From positions 1 through 26,311 of IMG/VR virus record IMGVR_UViG_3300034073_001898: a stretch of 26,311 nt of DNA. The stretch is one strand, 5' to 3'. This DNA comes from a virus. The position numbers and the translations under genes were made by a program. This document shows, one piece after another, positions 7,621 to 14,270 of this stretch. Under the pieces are notes generated by a model. That model made no database searches. It was given only the letters and a program-made list of their open reading frames with translations, and had not been told where the DNA came from. Within the stretch, counting starts at the first letter, position 1. Every line of letters starts with the position of its first letter.

Positions 7621-10188
7621 ATGACCCAGCCCGCAGGACCGATCATCGGGGCCGCTCATCTCGACGACGGAATCAATACCCGATTCCGATGGAACGAGGA
7701 GTCCGGCCTTGCCTCGCCAGCATCTCGGGCCGTTGGCTCGATTCAACAGACCTTCGGCGGTCCTGTCCGGGTCGTGCCGACCCCGGTCACATACCCCCCG
7801 AAGGATCTTGACCTTCCCGGGTATCTGCTACAGGTCAACGGCCTCGCCGAGGGCTACGACCGCCTAGACCGTCTCTACAACCTGGCCGGAACCGCGGGCT
7901 CGGTCTCGATCTTGCAAATGGGGGCCCTCGGACTCGAGGTCATTCCCGAGACCCCGATCGTCGAGCGGCTCAAGGCGCATCGGGTGCAACTCGACTTCTC
8001 GATGAATGGGACCGCAATCCCGGCGACCTGGACGGCTCTCTTCGGTTCGTATCTCGGGTCAGCGTACGGGATGGTCGCTAATGGCGAGTCCCTGATCAAC
8101 ACGTCGGCCTTCGCCTTGGCCGCTGGGGCCTCTCCTAGCGTCACAAACGCGGGTTCGGCCCCTACCCCGATAGTTCTTACCATCTCGGTGTCCGGGCCCC
8201 GTACAACCCGCTTCTACGTTCGGTGCACGGCCCCCGGATATACCAAGCGAATCAGCGTCACCCCTGTCTCGGGCGGGGTCGTCTCGATCGGTGAGAAGGA
8301 CGGTCTCTTCGTCCCCCCCGGGGCCTCGGTCCTGCGGTACGAGGAAGCGAGCGGGGCCTTGATCACGGGGACGATCGCGTCTTCCATCTATGGCACTCGG
8401 TGGCGGTACGAAGGCCTTGATGAGTCCTTGTCGGAAGTCGGCCCCGTTGTGGTCTATAACACGCGGCAGCAACGGGCCTATGCCGCAACCTCGGCCTTCA
8501 CGACTTCGGCCGGATTGACCTTGTACGGTCCCGACGTCCCGCGGTTCGGGAACTCGGGGACCTATGATGCGACCGACGCGGGCCTCGTCGTCGAGCCGGA
8601 CAGGACCAACCTATGCCTGCAGAGTCAGGCCATTGGCACGTCGCCATGGGTCAACTACAGCACGGCACCTACCATCACGGCAGACGCAACAACTGCACCT
8701 GACGGGACCACAACGGCCGATCAGATGACGCAGGCGACGGCCGCCACGCTGTCAGGGCGCAGCCAGAGCATCACGGTGGTGGCTGGATCGGTTTACGTGC
8801 TTTCGGTTTACGTGCGATCCGGGCCAACTTACGGCAACGTCACGCTGCGCCTACGGGTTGAAGATGGTGCAGGCGGTGGCATCATAAATTATGACTTCAC
8901 CAGCTCGGCCAACTGGACGCGACACGAGGTGCTGTTCACGGCAACCACTACCACGGCGGTGGTGTTCATCAGGAACGGCACAGGCGGCAACCAGATGGAC
9001 GCATATTGGTGGGGCGTGCAGGTCGAGCTCGCCAACGGACAGACCGCGGCCAATGCGACAAGCTACATCCCGACGACGACCACGACTCAGCGGCGGTATG
9101 GCGATATCCTCGGGGTCCGTCCAGTTGAGAACCTGCTCGCCTGGTCGAATCGCTTCGACAAGCAGACCGCAAGCAGCACGGCGCGGGGGCTTTGGTATGT
9201 CGCAGGCGGAACGATCACGACGAGTCCAAGGCAGGCCGGACCGTCCGGTGTTACGGATGCGGCAACCCTGACGGCCGCTGGCGCGGTGGCTGGCATTCAA
9301 CAGCAGATCTTGAACTGCGAGAACCTGCATAACAAGACGATCGTCTTTTCGGTATGGGTCAAGAACAGCGTCTCTACCCCTGACGGAGACTTCTTCCTTC
9401 GGATTTCCGAAGTCGGCGGAACCGGGTCGGGTTCGCAAGACCATGTCATCGCAAACCTCGACGATCAATGGCGCAGGATCACGGTTCAACGCAAGTTGAC
9501 TAACCCTACGGACGTTTCCTTGCACATCAGAACCACGGGGGCAATCACGGTCTACTTCGCGCATGCTCATGCCTATGTCGGCTCGGATGGGACATACAAC
9601 CTGACCTCGGTTTCCGGGACTGCTGTCTCGGCCCCGTACATCGAGACGCAGGCGAACCCGGTCTATCGGGCGAGGGGCTGGGAATGGCCGGATTGGTTGA
9701 CGCAGAACGGGTACATCGAGGCCGATATCTGTTTCGGCGAGACGGCAAACCCGAACAGCGTAACGCGCATGTATCTCGGCGCACTAAACAGTTACTTCAG
9801 CCCAAGCATCTGGGGGCCTAGCTTATATCGGAGCGCGTCTGTCGGCAGCGCGGCAAACAATATAAATGTTGCCATGCAGAACAACGCAGGAACCTCGTCA
9901 ACAACCTATGTTCCATCTAGCAGCCTATACGATGGCGCATATCATAAGTATCGCGTGGAGTGGGTTAACTATACCGTTTCAGGCACGCGCACGATTCGGC
10001 TGCGGCTGTACCTAGACGGCGTGGAGGTGGCCAGCGCAACGACCGGTGGGGCTACCTCTTGGCTTCGCGTGCCGACGTTGCTGCTAGGTGCCGCGCCAAA
10101 CGGCGGTGAAATCGGCTGGTCAACCATGAAGAACATCGCGATCGGCTCCCCGGTCCTTCCGGCGAACGCGGTCCCGGCCCCGTATTAG
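7621..10188 (+). CDS. Tail fibre / receptor-binding protein with lectin-like domains
   Basis: This 855-residue protein starts at an ATG preceded by AAGGGA. The 42-base gap before it can form a weak CGGGG/CCCCG stem (7580-7584 and 7603-7607). Residues 1-320 are strand-rich and tail-attaching in character. Near residue 330 comes VVEPDRTNLCLQSQAIG followed by W and then APDGTTTADQM: the pattern of fibre modules with a carbohydrate-binding-like jelly roll (about 330-480). A second copy begins at VENLLAWSNRFDKQ (about 500-670). Residues about 695-850 resemble a concanavalin/laminin-G-like lectin fold (GYIEADICF, YHKYRVEW, LRLYLDGVEVA). Codon use and GC content shift in the two outer modules, suggesting domain exchange. 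No enzymatic depolymerase motif was seen. Confidence 0.8.
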   Translation: MTQPAGPIIGAAHLDDGINTRFRWNEESGLASPASRAVGSIQQTFGGPVRVVPTPVTYPPKDLDLPGYLLQVNGLAEGYDRLDRLYNLAGTAGSVSILQMGALGLEVIPETPIVERLKAHRVQLDFSMNGTAIPATWTALFGSYLGSAYGMVANGESLINTSAFALAAGASPSVTNAGSAPTPIVLTISVSGPRTTRFYVRCTAPGYTKRISVTPVSGGVVSIGEKDGLFVPPGASVLRYEEASGALITGTIASSIYGTRWRYEGLDESLSEVGPVVVYNTRQQRAYAATSAFTTSAGLTLYGPDVPRFGNSGTYDATDAGLVVEPDRTNLCLQSQAIGTSPWVNYSTAPTITADATTAPDGTTTADQMTQATAATLSGRSQSITVVAGSVYVLSVYVRSGPTYGNVTLRLRVEDGAGGGIINYDFTSSANWTRHEVLFTATTTTAVVFIRNGTGGNQMDAYWWGVQVELANGQTAANATSYIPTTTTTQRRYGDILGVRPVENLLAWSNRFDKQTASSTARGLWYVAGGTITTSPRQAGPSGVTDAATLTAAGAVAGIQQQILNCENLHNKTIVFSVWVKNSVSTPDGDFFLRISEVGGTGSGSQDHVIANLDDQWRRITVQRKLTNPTDVSLHIRTTGAITVYFAHAHAYVGSDGTYNLTSVSGTAVSAPYIETQANPVYRARGWEWPDWLTQNGYIEADICFGETANPNSVTRMYLGALNSYFSPSIWGPSLYRSASVGSAANNINVAMQNNAGTSSTTYVPSSSLYDGAYHKYRVEWVNYTVSGTRTIRLRLYLDGVEVASATTGGATSWLRVPTLLLGAAPNGGEIGWSTMKNIAIGSPVLPANAVPAPY

Positions 10189-10197
10189 GAGAAAGAG

Positions 10198-10434
10198 ATG
10201 GACGCAAGACAGGAAAGGATGCTCGAGGAGTTGCATGACGCCATCCTCGGGTCAGTCGGTCGCCCCGGACTTGCCGAGCAGGTCCGATCTCTTGAGTCCC
10301 GTCTCTCTCGGGTCGAGGGTCTCGTAACCGCGGCCCAGACGACCCTATGGGCTAAGTTCTGGCAGGCCTTGTCCTTGATCGGTGCGGCCGGGTCTGCCTG
10401 GTTCGTGGCGCACTTCAACGGTACCCGGCCATGA
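10198..10434 (+). CDS. XhlA-like coiled-coil membrane protein (lysis)
   Basis: This 78-residue protein starts at an ATG with AGGAGAAAGAG immediately upstream. Residues 1-48 are a charged amphipathic helix with heptad-like leucines (VRSLESRLSRVEGLV). Residues about 52-72 form a single hydrophobic segment (FWQALSLIGAAGSAWFVAHF). A coiled coil followed by one C-terminal membrane helix is the architecture of hemolysin XhlA-type proteins, which help holins and endolysins lyse the host. Its stop overlaps the endolysin start, so the lysis genes are coupled. A holin of unusual topology is the main alternative. Confidence 0.65.
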   Translation: MDARQERMLEELHDAILGSVGRPGLAEQVRSLESRLSRVEGLVTAAQTTLWAKFWQALSLIGAAGSAWFVAHFNGTRP

Positions 10435-10889
10435 TGCTATCGGAGCACTTCAACTCGGCCGAGTTCGTTGCCCCGGGTGACCCGGTGAGGCCTTCGGAAG
10501 ACGTGCTCGAACGGCTCAAGGACCTTTGCGAGCTCGCCCTTGAGCCCCTTCGCGAGGCCCTCGGTCGGCCGATCAAGGTCTCGTCCGGGTATCGGTCGGC
10601 GGTTTATAACAAGAAGATCGGCGGGGCTCCCGGTTCGCAACACTGCGCGGGGATCGCGGCCGACATCGTGATGGCGAACGACGCCGAGCAACTCAAGGCG
10701 GCGGCAATCGCGAGCAACATCCCCGGCATCGGTGGCATCGGCATCTACCCCGGCCGTGGGTTCATTCACGTGGATATCCGGCCTCGGGTCGGGAAGAAGC
10801 CGACGACCTGGGCTCAAGTGAAAGGCAAGTATCAAGCGATCCCGCGGGAACTGCTTCTCGCGATTCGTGCGCACGGGGGGAAGGTCTGA
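10431..10889 (+). CDS. Endolysin, M15 family zinc peptidase
   Basis: This 152-residue protein starts at an ATG overlapping the previous stop; a second ATG follows directly. It is a complete M15A-type peptidase, the family that cleaves D-Ala-containing peptide bonds in peptidoglycan. Zinc ligands are visible in order: His71 and Asp78 in SQHCAGIAADI, and His113 in GFIHVDIR. The conserved SSGYRS precedes them at residues 51-56. Length equals the catalytic domain alone; there is no cell-wall-binding domain and no signal peptide, so it should depend on the neighbouring holin to cross the membrane. The flanking genes encode membrane proteins, giving a standard lysis cassette. Confidence 0.92.
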   Translation: MMLSEHFNSAEFVAPGDPVRPSEDVLERLKDLCELALEPLREALGRPIKVSSGYRSAVYNKKIGGAPGSQHCAGIAADIVMANDAEQLKAAAIASNIPGIGGIGIYPGRGFIHVDIRPRVGKKPTTWAQVKGKYQAIPRELLLAIRAHGGKV

Positions 10890-11194
10890 TGGACTGGATT
10901 CATATCGCAGGGCAGGCGGCGGGCTGGCTCGTCCAGCAACCCGCGGTTCAAGGCGTGGCCGTGGCAGCGGTCACCGAGGCCATCAAGAAGGCCCCTGCGG
11001 GGCCGTCAGGCGGTCCTGGGGTGCGACTGGTTGCCGCGGTCCTTGCCGTGGCCTCGACGGTGGCAGCATCGGCCGCGGCTGGCGGGCTCGATCAGGCGGA
11101 CCCGCAGGTCATCGGCGGGCAGGTCATCGAGGCCTTGTCCGCGTTCCTCGCGGCCGTCGGCGCGTGGCAGCTTGCGCGGAAAGCGAAAGCCTGA
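10889..11194 (+). CDS. Holin-like membrane protein
   Basis: This 101-residue protein starts in a TGATG overlap with the endolysin stop. Hydrophobic stretches lie at about residues 43-63 (RLVAAVLAVASTVAASAAAGG) and 77-95 (VIEALSAFLAAVGAWQLA), separated by a short polar loop (DQADPQ); the N-terminal 30 residues form an amphipathic helix. The C terminus is basic (ARKAKA). Two membrane helices, small size, basic tail and position next to the endolysin fit a holin, which would permeabilise the inner membrane at lysis time. There is no sequence motif that proves it. Confidence 0.65.
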   Translation: MDWIHIAGQAAGWLVQQPAVQGVAVAAVTEAIKKAPAGPSGGPGVRLVAAVLAVASTVAASAAAGGLDQADPQVIGGQVIEALSAFLAAVGAWQLARKAKA

Positions 11195-11200
11195 TACTAT
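11172..11200 (+). promoter_or_regulatory. Candidate sigma-70 promoter at the end of the lysis cassette
   Basis: TTGCGC (11172-11177) is followed after 17 bases by TACTAT (11195-11200), with an extended -10 TG at 11192-11193. Each hexamer matches the consensus at four of six positions. It overlaps the holin stop and points into the 330-base gene-free stretch, so it would drive a non-coding transcript. Evidence is spacing and consensus only. Confidence 0.35.
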
Positions 11201-11206
11201 AGGAAT

Positions 11207-11388
11207 CCGGTCGCGGCTCACCCCGCTCCGGGACCCGGGTTCTTCATCCTCCGCGAAGGGGACGGTCCCCCCGGGTCTGGCGGTCCCCCTCGACGGCGTT
11301 TCTACCCAGAGACCCAGAAGACTGCGGAACGCCACCACAAGAGATTTCGGTCTCACCTTAAGCCCCGAGGCTCCGGCACCGGGGCTTT
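11207..11388 (+). ncRNA. Possible small RNA in the gene-free stretch after the holin gene
   Basis: The region 11195-11525 has no believable gene. Between the candidate promoter and the terminator at 11360-11388 lie about 180 bases with internal pairing: GACCCGGG (11232-11239) with CCCGGGTC (11280-11287) enclosing a loop that contains CCTCC, and a small GAGA/TCTC stem near 11341-11354. A structured transcript bracketed by promoter and terminator is possible. Alternatives are a packaging signal or merely a long 3' untranslated region. No known RNA family was recognised. Confidence 0.3.
11360..11388 (+). terminator. Rho-independent terminator-like hairpin
   Basis: AAGCCCCG (11360-11367) pairs perfectly with CGGGGCTT (11380-11387) across a 12-base loop, with a short TTT at 11386-11388. 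The U tract is brief, so efficiency may be modest. It would end transcripts from the lysis genes or from the possible small RNA. Confidence 0.6.
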
Positions 11389-11478
11389 CGTGTATCATCG
11401 AGACGACCGAAGAACGGTGTCCCTGGCCACGATTCCAACTATCAGGGCGGGCGGGCTAAGCCGCCGAGAAGGTCAACG

Positions 11479-11525
11479 AAATCCCCCCGGGCCGACAGGC
11501 ACAGGAACCGGGGGGGTTTCTCTTT
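11479..11525 (+). terminator. Strong intrinsic terminator separating late and early regions
   Basis: AAATCCCCCCGG (11479-11490) pairs over 12 base pairs, including one T-G pair, with CCGGGGGGGTTT (11508-11519) around a 17-base loop, followed by CTCTTT. It has a GC-rich stem, an A/T base and a T-rich tail. It lies directly before the promoter at 11533-11574, so it insulates the early operon from the tail and lysis transcription unit. Confidence 0.8.
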
Positions 11526-11532
11526 GGGAATC

Positions 11533-11574
11533 TTTCTCAAACCTATTGACGGGATAAGACAAACCCGTCATTAT
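11533..11574 (+). promoter_or_regulatory. Early promoter A with paired AAACC elements
   Basis: TTTCTC (11533-11538) and AAACC (11539-11543) precede a -35 TTGACG (11546-11551). A second AAACC lies at 11561-11565, 22 bases from the first, and a -10 CATTAT at 11569-11574 gives a 17-base spacer. The same arrangement recurs at 13954 and 23290. The repeated AAACC elements flanking the -35 on one face of the helix look like an operator. The promoter reads into the ribbon-helix-helix gene. Confidence 0.75.
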
Positions 11575-11579
11575 CAGAC

Positions 11580-11599
11580 AACGGCTTTAGGAGGTCGTT
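11580..11599 (+). promoter_or_regulatory. Leader hairpin presenting the SD in its loop (variant)
   Basis: AACGGC (11580-11585) pairs with GTCGTT (11594-11599), six pairs including one G-T, leaving the loop TTTAGGAG with the SD core. The start codon of the next gene follows immediately at 11600, and the stem begins near the expected transcription start. It is a looser relative of the GAAGGAG-loop hairpins found elsewhere in this window. Confidence 0.5.
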
Positions 11600-11773
11600 A
11601 TGAGAGTTGGCGGAAGAGGCCGCAAGGCCGACACAGTGGCAATAGGGTTCCGCATTCCTGCGGAACTCGACCGGGCACTCAGGGCGATGGCGCAGGACCG
11701 GGGGGTGACTCCCGGGGCGATCATCGAAGAGCTCATCAAGAAGGAGATCGAGCGTGAGACTCAAGAGCGATAA
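11600..11773 (+). CDS. Ribbon-helix-helix DNA-binding protein, candidate early regulator
   Basis: This 57-residue protein starts with MRVGGRGRKAD. It has a short beta segment (VAIGFRIP), then helix A (AELDRALRAMAQDRG), a turn with TPGAI, and helix B (IIEELIKKEIERE): the compact CopG/Arc fold, in which paired strands from a dimer read the DNA major groove. The basic N-terminal arm is typical. It is the first gene behind promoter A, whose paired AAACC elements look like an operator, so autoregulation is plausible; regulation of the two related promoters is inference. The 3' end overlaps the next gene by 20 bases. An antitoxin role is possible, but no toxin is evident. Confidence 0.85.
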   Translation: MRVGGRGRKADTVAIGFRIPAELDRALRAMAQDRGVTPGAIIEELIKKEIERETQER

Positions 11774-11942
11774 GAAGTACCGGATCCGGCGAGGCGTGGT
11801 CCTCGGGGTCGTCGTAACCCTCTGGGCGGTCTTCGGGCTGGACGTCATCAAGGCAGGGGTCGGGGCAATCGACGCCCCCTCTACGGCACTCGGCAAGGCC
11901 CTCGGGGTATGGCAGCCCCTGACCACGGAGCGCGGCCGATGA
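11754..11942 (+). CDS. Small single-pass membrane protein
   Basis: This 62-residue protein starts at a GTG inside the end of the ribbon-helix-helix gene. A basic N terminus (MRLKSDKKYRIRR) precedes a hydrophobic segment at about residues 13-39 (GVVLGVVVTLWAVFGLDVIKAG), followed by a short polar tail. The positive-inside rule predicts the N terminus in the cytoplasm. Function is unknown. Candidates include superinfection exclusion or host membrane modulation, which is guesswork from its early-operon position. Overlaps at both ends (GTG within the previous gene, ATGA with the next) argue it is a real translated gene. Confidence 0.65.
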   Translation: MRLKSDKKYRIRRGVVLGVVVTLWAVFGLDVIKAGVGAIDAPSTALGKALGVWQPLTTERGR

Positions 11943-12193
11943 TCGCTCGAGGACTGGACCAGGTCTTCCGGGCCCTTCAGCGGGCCGAGATCGACCTTGC
12001 CTCGCGGGATCAGGCCTTGCGGCTGGCGTGGGAGTTCTGGGCGGTCGTCAAGGAAGTCTCCACCGAGCCACCGAACCGCGAGCTCCTGCGGAAGCTCGAC
12101 GAGGCCGAGCGTCGGTTCCTCGATGCGTTGGACGTCATGGGATGGGAGCGTCCGGCCCGGGGCCGGGTCTCCGTAGAAAGGATCGAGAAGTGA
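11939..12193 (+). CDS. Small helical early protein, unknown function
   Basis: This 84-residue protein starts in an ATGA overlap and ends in a GTGA overlap with the next gene. It is almost entirely alpha-helical: a first helix with LDQVFRALQRAEIDLASRD, a second with LRLAWEFWAVVKEV, and a third with ELLRKLDEAERRFLDALDVMGW. Charge distribution suggests a helical bundle or short coiled coil. No motif identifies a function. Its tight coupling on both sides places it in the early operon driven by promoter A. Confidence 0.7.
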   Translation: MIARGLDQVFRALQRAEIDLASRDQALRLAWEFWAVVKEVSTEPPNRELLRKLDEAERRFLDALDVMGWERPARGRVSVERIEK

Positions 12194-12624
12194 AAGCAGA
12201 ACACCTCAAGCAGCTCGCACGGCTTGCCGTCGAGACTCAAGACCATGCACTCATGATCAGGGCCCTTGAGCTCCTGAGCGAGCTCGAACCGGAGGAGGTC
12301 AAGACCGAGCCCGCGGTGAAGCCGGAACCCGTTTCAACAAGAGCGATCGCGGTTCGTAACTTGCTCGCGGCATGGAGGCCCTATCAAGTAGGCTCGGCAA
12401 AAAGCGGTCTTCAGACGACTCAACTTGAGCGACAGGTTATCTCAAGACTCTCGGATGAAGACATCAAGCATCTCTTTCCGCTGTACCGCCGGGATGATGC
12501 CGGGGCCGAGCGAGGATGGGCGATCGAGGATGGCATCCCGAACATCAACATCGGGCTCCATACTGACAAGGTCGTATGCACGCACGGCAACGGCCGTCGG
12601 TTCTTCTTGAAGAGGATCATGTGA
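12190..12624 (+). CDS. Early protein of unknown function
   Basis: This 144-residue protein begins at a GTG overlapping the previous stop. Residues 1-40 form helices (LKQLARLAVETQDHALMIRALELLSEL), followed by a charged Glu/Pro/Val linker to about residue 55. The C-terminal part contains LSDEDIKHLFPLYRRDD and a region with conserved-looking aromatic and glycine positions ending in a basic FFLKRIM. It resembles two modules joined by a flexible linker. A nucleic-acid-related role is conceivable, but no motif supports a specific call. The next gene starts in a TGATG overlap. Confidence 0.65.
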   Translation: MKAEHLKQLARLAVETQDHALMIRALELLSELEPEEVKTEPAVKPEPVSTRAIAVRNLLAAWRPYQVGSAKSGLQTTQLERQVISRLSDEDIKHLFPLYRRDDAGAERGWAIEDGIPNINIGLHTDKVVCTHGNGRRFFLKRIM

Positions 12625-13298
12625 TGAGGATCATCCTCCCGACACAGGCAGTCCGGGATATCTACCAGGCGGTCAAGGCTCTCGACGCCGACCGGGTCAT
12701 CATCGACCCCGAGAAGGACATCGCGCATGTATGGTCACCCGATCGGGGGGCCGTCATCGGGGTGAAGCTATGGAAGAAGGAGGACCCGGGCGGGCCTGCC
12801 CCGCTCGAGGTCATCGACCAGACCATGGGGAACCCCGAGACCCCGCATGATGCCGAACTCGGCAGGGCCGTGGCCGTCACGATCCTCCCCGGGCGCGAGG
12901 CCTCGCCAATGATCCGGTCTGCCCTTGCGGATCTGGCCGAACGTCGCAGGATGGCGATGATCCACGGCTCGAAGGACAAGTCGGTCTCCATCCGGATCGA
13001 AGGCGGTCACGTCGAGATCGGTCCGTTCCGGGTCGAGGCCCCGACGTGGGGGAACGGCGAGACCGTGGTCAACGGCGGGTATCTCATGGCCGCGATTGAC
13101 CACGCCTTCGGGATGCAGGCCTATGGCGTCCAGATCGAGATTCACGAGGGAGGGGTGCTTCGGATCGTGATGCAGTCCCCGAATCAGCAGACCGAACCCG
13201 ACACTCGGTGGCGCGGGCAAGGAGTCCTCGGCCCTGTCGTCGTTCGTGACCGTCTCGTGGGGCTCAGGAAGGCGGGTTCCGATGCCGAGAGGTCTTGA
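12624..13298 (+). CDS. Early protein, possibly sliding-clamp-like
   Basis: This 224-residue protein begins in a TGATG overlap. Its N terminus (MRIILPTQAVRDIYQAVKAL) and C-terminal half (VSIRIEGGHVEIGPFRVEAP, then VVNGGYLMAAIDHAF, then a strand pair ending in VLRIVMQSPN) recall the strand-helix-strand repeats of bacterial beta clamps, especially the last domain where 'N-x-x-YL-x-x-A-L' precedes two strands. At 224 residues it is much shorter than the roughly 370-residue clamp, so it would have to be a reduced version. The resemblance is by eye and weak; it may be simply an uncharacterised early protein. It overlaps the following zinc-ribbon gene by 17 bases. Confidence 0.45.
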   Translation: MRIILPTQAVRDIYQAVKALDADRVIIDPEKDIAHVWSPDRGAVIGVKLWKKEDPGGPAPLEVIDQTMGNPETPHDAELGRAVAVTILPGREASPMIRSALADLAERRRMAMIHGSKDKSVSIRIEGGHVEIGPFRVEAPTWGNGETVVNGGYLMAAIDHAFGMQAYGVQIEIHEGGVLRIVMQSPNQQTEPDTRWRGQGVLGPVVVRDRLVGLRKAGSDAERS

Positions 13299-13971
13299 GT
13301 CCTGTCGGAACTGCGCACTCCTGTTCTCGGCCCTTGTAGACGGTCGATGCGAGCGGTGTATGAAGGCCTTAGGGCTCAAGTCGACGCTCAAGGAGTGCCG
13401 GGATTGCCGGGAGACCTTCGACGAGTCGGCGTTCTACAAGACCGCGAAGGGCGGACGGATGGCCCGGTGCAAGGACTGTTTCAACGTGGCAGACCGGGCC
13501 GCGAAGAAGGCCAGGGCCGAGCGTATCCGAGTCGCCGAGGCCCGGTCCTCGTTCCGGTCCGAGTTGGCCCCGGTCGAGGACATCGAGCCGGAGCCGGAGC
13601 CCGAGGAGCCCATCGACCCGGACGAGCTCGAGCAGGTTGTCCAGGTCGTCAAGAACAAGAACAGGGCCGAGCGGCTGGCAGTCGCCATGGCCGTTGCCTC
13701 GACGAAGAACACGGGGCGCGGGAAGCCGAGGTCTCGTCATCTCGGGGCCACAGAGCTCCCGTGTACGTCCTGTCTTCAGACCCTGCCCGCGGATCGTTTC
13801 GCGATCGATGTCCGGCGAGGGTACATCCATCCCCATTGTCACGATTGCATCAAGGCGCGGCATCGGAACCGCAGGTCCCGGGATGAGTTCATCTACACCC
13901 TCGGGCGGCTCGTCCTCTGGCGGATGGCCTACGATTCGGCCTTCCCGAAGAACTTTCTCGAAACCTGTTGA
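13282..13971 (+). CDS. Triple zinc-ribbon protein
   Basis: The start is taken as the ATG at 13282, with AGGAAGGCGGG upstream, giving 229 residues. Three Cys-pair modules are visible: CRNC...CERC near residues 7-26, CRDC...CKDC near 39-65, and CTSC...HCHDC near 160-195. The second and third resemble the CxxC-x-F-x-x-x-CxxC ribbon seen in phage endonuclease VII and HNH-associated proteins, but no nuclease core follows. The middle (about 90-125) is a Glu/Pro-rich acidic linker. A DNA-binding or structural role is likely. The stop codon overlaps the -35 of promoter B, so this gene closes the first early operon. Confidence 0.75.
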   Translation: MPRGLESCRNCALLFSALVDGRCERCMKALGLKSTLKECRDCRETFDESAFYKTAKGGRMARCKDCFNVADRAAKKARAERIRVAEARSSFRSELAPVEDIEPEPEPEEPIDPDELEQVVQVVKNKNRAERLAVAMAVASTKNTGRGKPRSRHLGATELPCTSCLQTLPADRFAIDVRRGYIHPHCHDCIKARHRNRRSRDEFIYTLGRLVLWRMAYDSAFPKNFLETC

Positions 13972-13995
13972 CAGTCCCGGGAAACCTGTTAGTAT
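13954..13995 (+). promoter_or_regulatory. Early promoter B with paired GAAACCTGTT elements
   Basis: TTTCTC (13954-13959) precedes a perfect 10-base direct repeat, GAAACCTGTT, at 13960-13969 and 13981-13990, exactly 21 bases apart. The -35 TTGACA (13968-13973) is a perfect consensus and overlaps the first copy; the -10 TAGTAT (13990-13995) gives a 16-base spacer, with TATAAG (13993-13998) as an alternative. It shares its layout with the promoters at 11533 and 23290 and drives the genes from 14076. Confidence 0.8.
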
Positions 13996-14000
13996 AAGAA

Positions 14001-14042
14001 GGTGGTCGGGGTCAACACCTTGTCCGGGGTTCCCCGACCACC
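14001..14042 (+). promoter_or_regulatory. 5'-terminal mRNA hairpin downstream of promoter B
   Basis: GGTGGTCGGGG (14001-14011) pairs perfectly over 11 bases with CCCCGACCACC (14032-14042) around a 20-base loop. It begins about 5 bases after the -10 element, so the transcript should start at or within the stem base. Such 5' stems commonly protect mRNA from decay; a regulatory role is possible. Three AGTTCC copies (14045, 14053, 14068) lie between it and the start codon at 14076. Confidence 0.65.
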
Positions 14043-14075
14043 CCAGTTCCCCAGTTCCAAGAAAGGCAGTTCCCC

Positions 14076-14270
14076 ATGACGTTCCTGATGACCAACGGTG
14101 CTCCCGCCACCTTCGCGGTCGATCGCACCTCTGCCGAAGTCATCCTCGGCACCACCGACATTCAGGAGATCCCGCTCAAGGATCTCAGCCCCCGCGACTG
14201 GGCGGCGGCCGAGCGGGTCTTCATCTGGCTCGAAGGCATCGAGCTCCCCTGCTTCGCGGTGGCATGCTGA
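14076..14270 (+). CDS. Small early protein, unknown function
   Basis: This 64-residue protein is the first gene behind promoter B and is preceded by the SD GAAAGG (14061-14066). The N-terminal half is strand-like (MTFLMTNGAPATFAVDRTSAEVILG), followed by an LKDLSPRDWAAAERVFIWLEG helix and a short strand. It looks like a compact alpha/beta fold. No known family is recognised. Being first in a strong early operon suggests high early expression, as with many phage host-takeover proteins; that is inference from position only. Confidence 0.65.
   Translation: MTFLMTNGAPATFAVDRTSAEVILGTTDIQEIPLKDLSPRDWAAAERVFIWLEGIELPCFAVAC

Noticed and set aside
8851-9570. Long minus-strand open frame (239 codons) inside the fibre gene
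   Set aside because: Its sense strand is clearly the fibre gene with recognisable modules. The antisense product has no domain and no SD context.
11207-11388. tRNA or riboswitch in the gene-free stretch
   Set aside because: No TpsiC-type GGTTCGAATCC pattern, acceptor stem or CCA was seen, and no known riboswitch core was recognised.
11031-11459. Open frame across the end of the holin gene and the non-coding stretch
   Set aside because: It has low-complexity Arg/Pro/Ser composition, no SD, and crosses a terminator. The real gene there is the holin-like protein.
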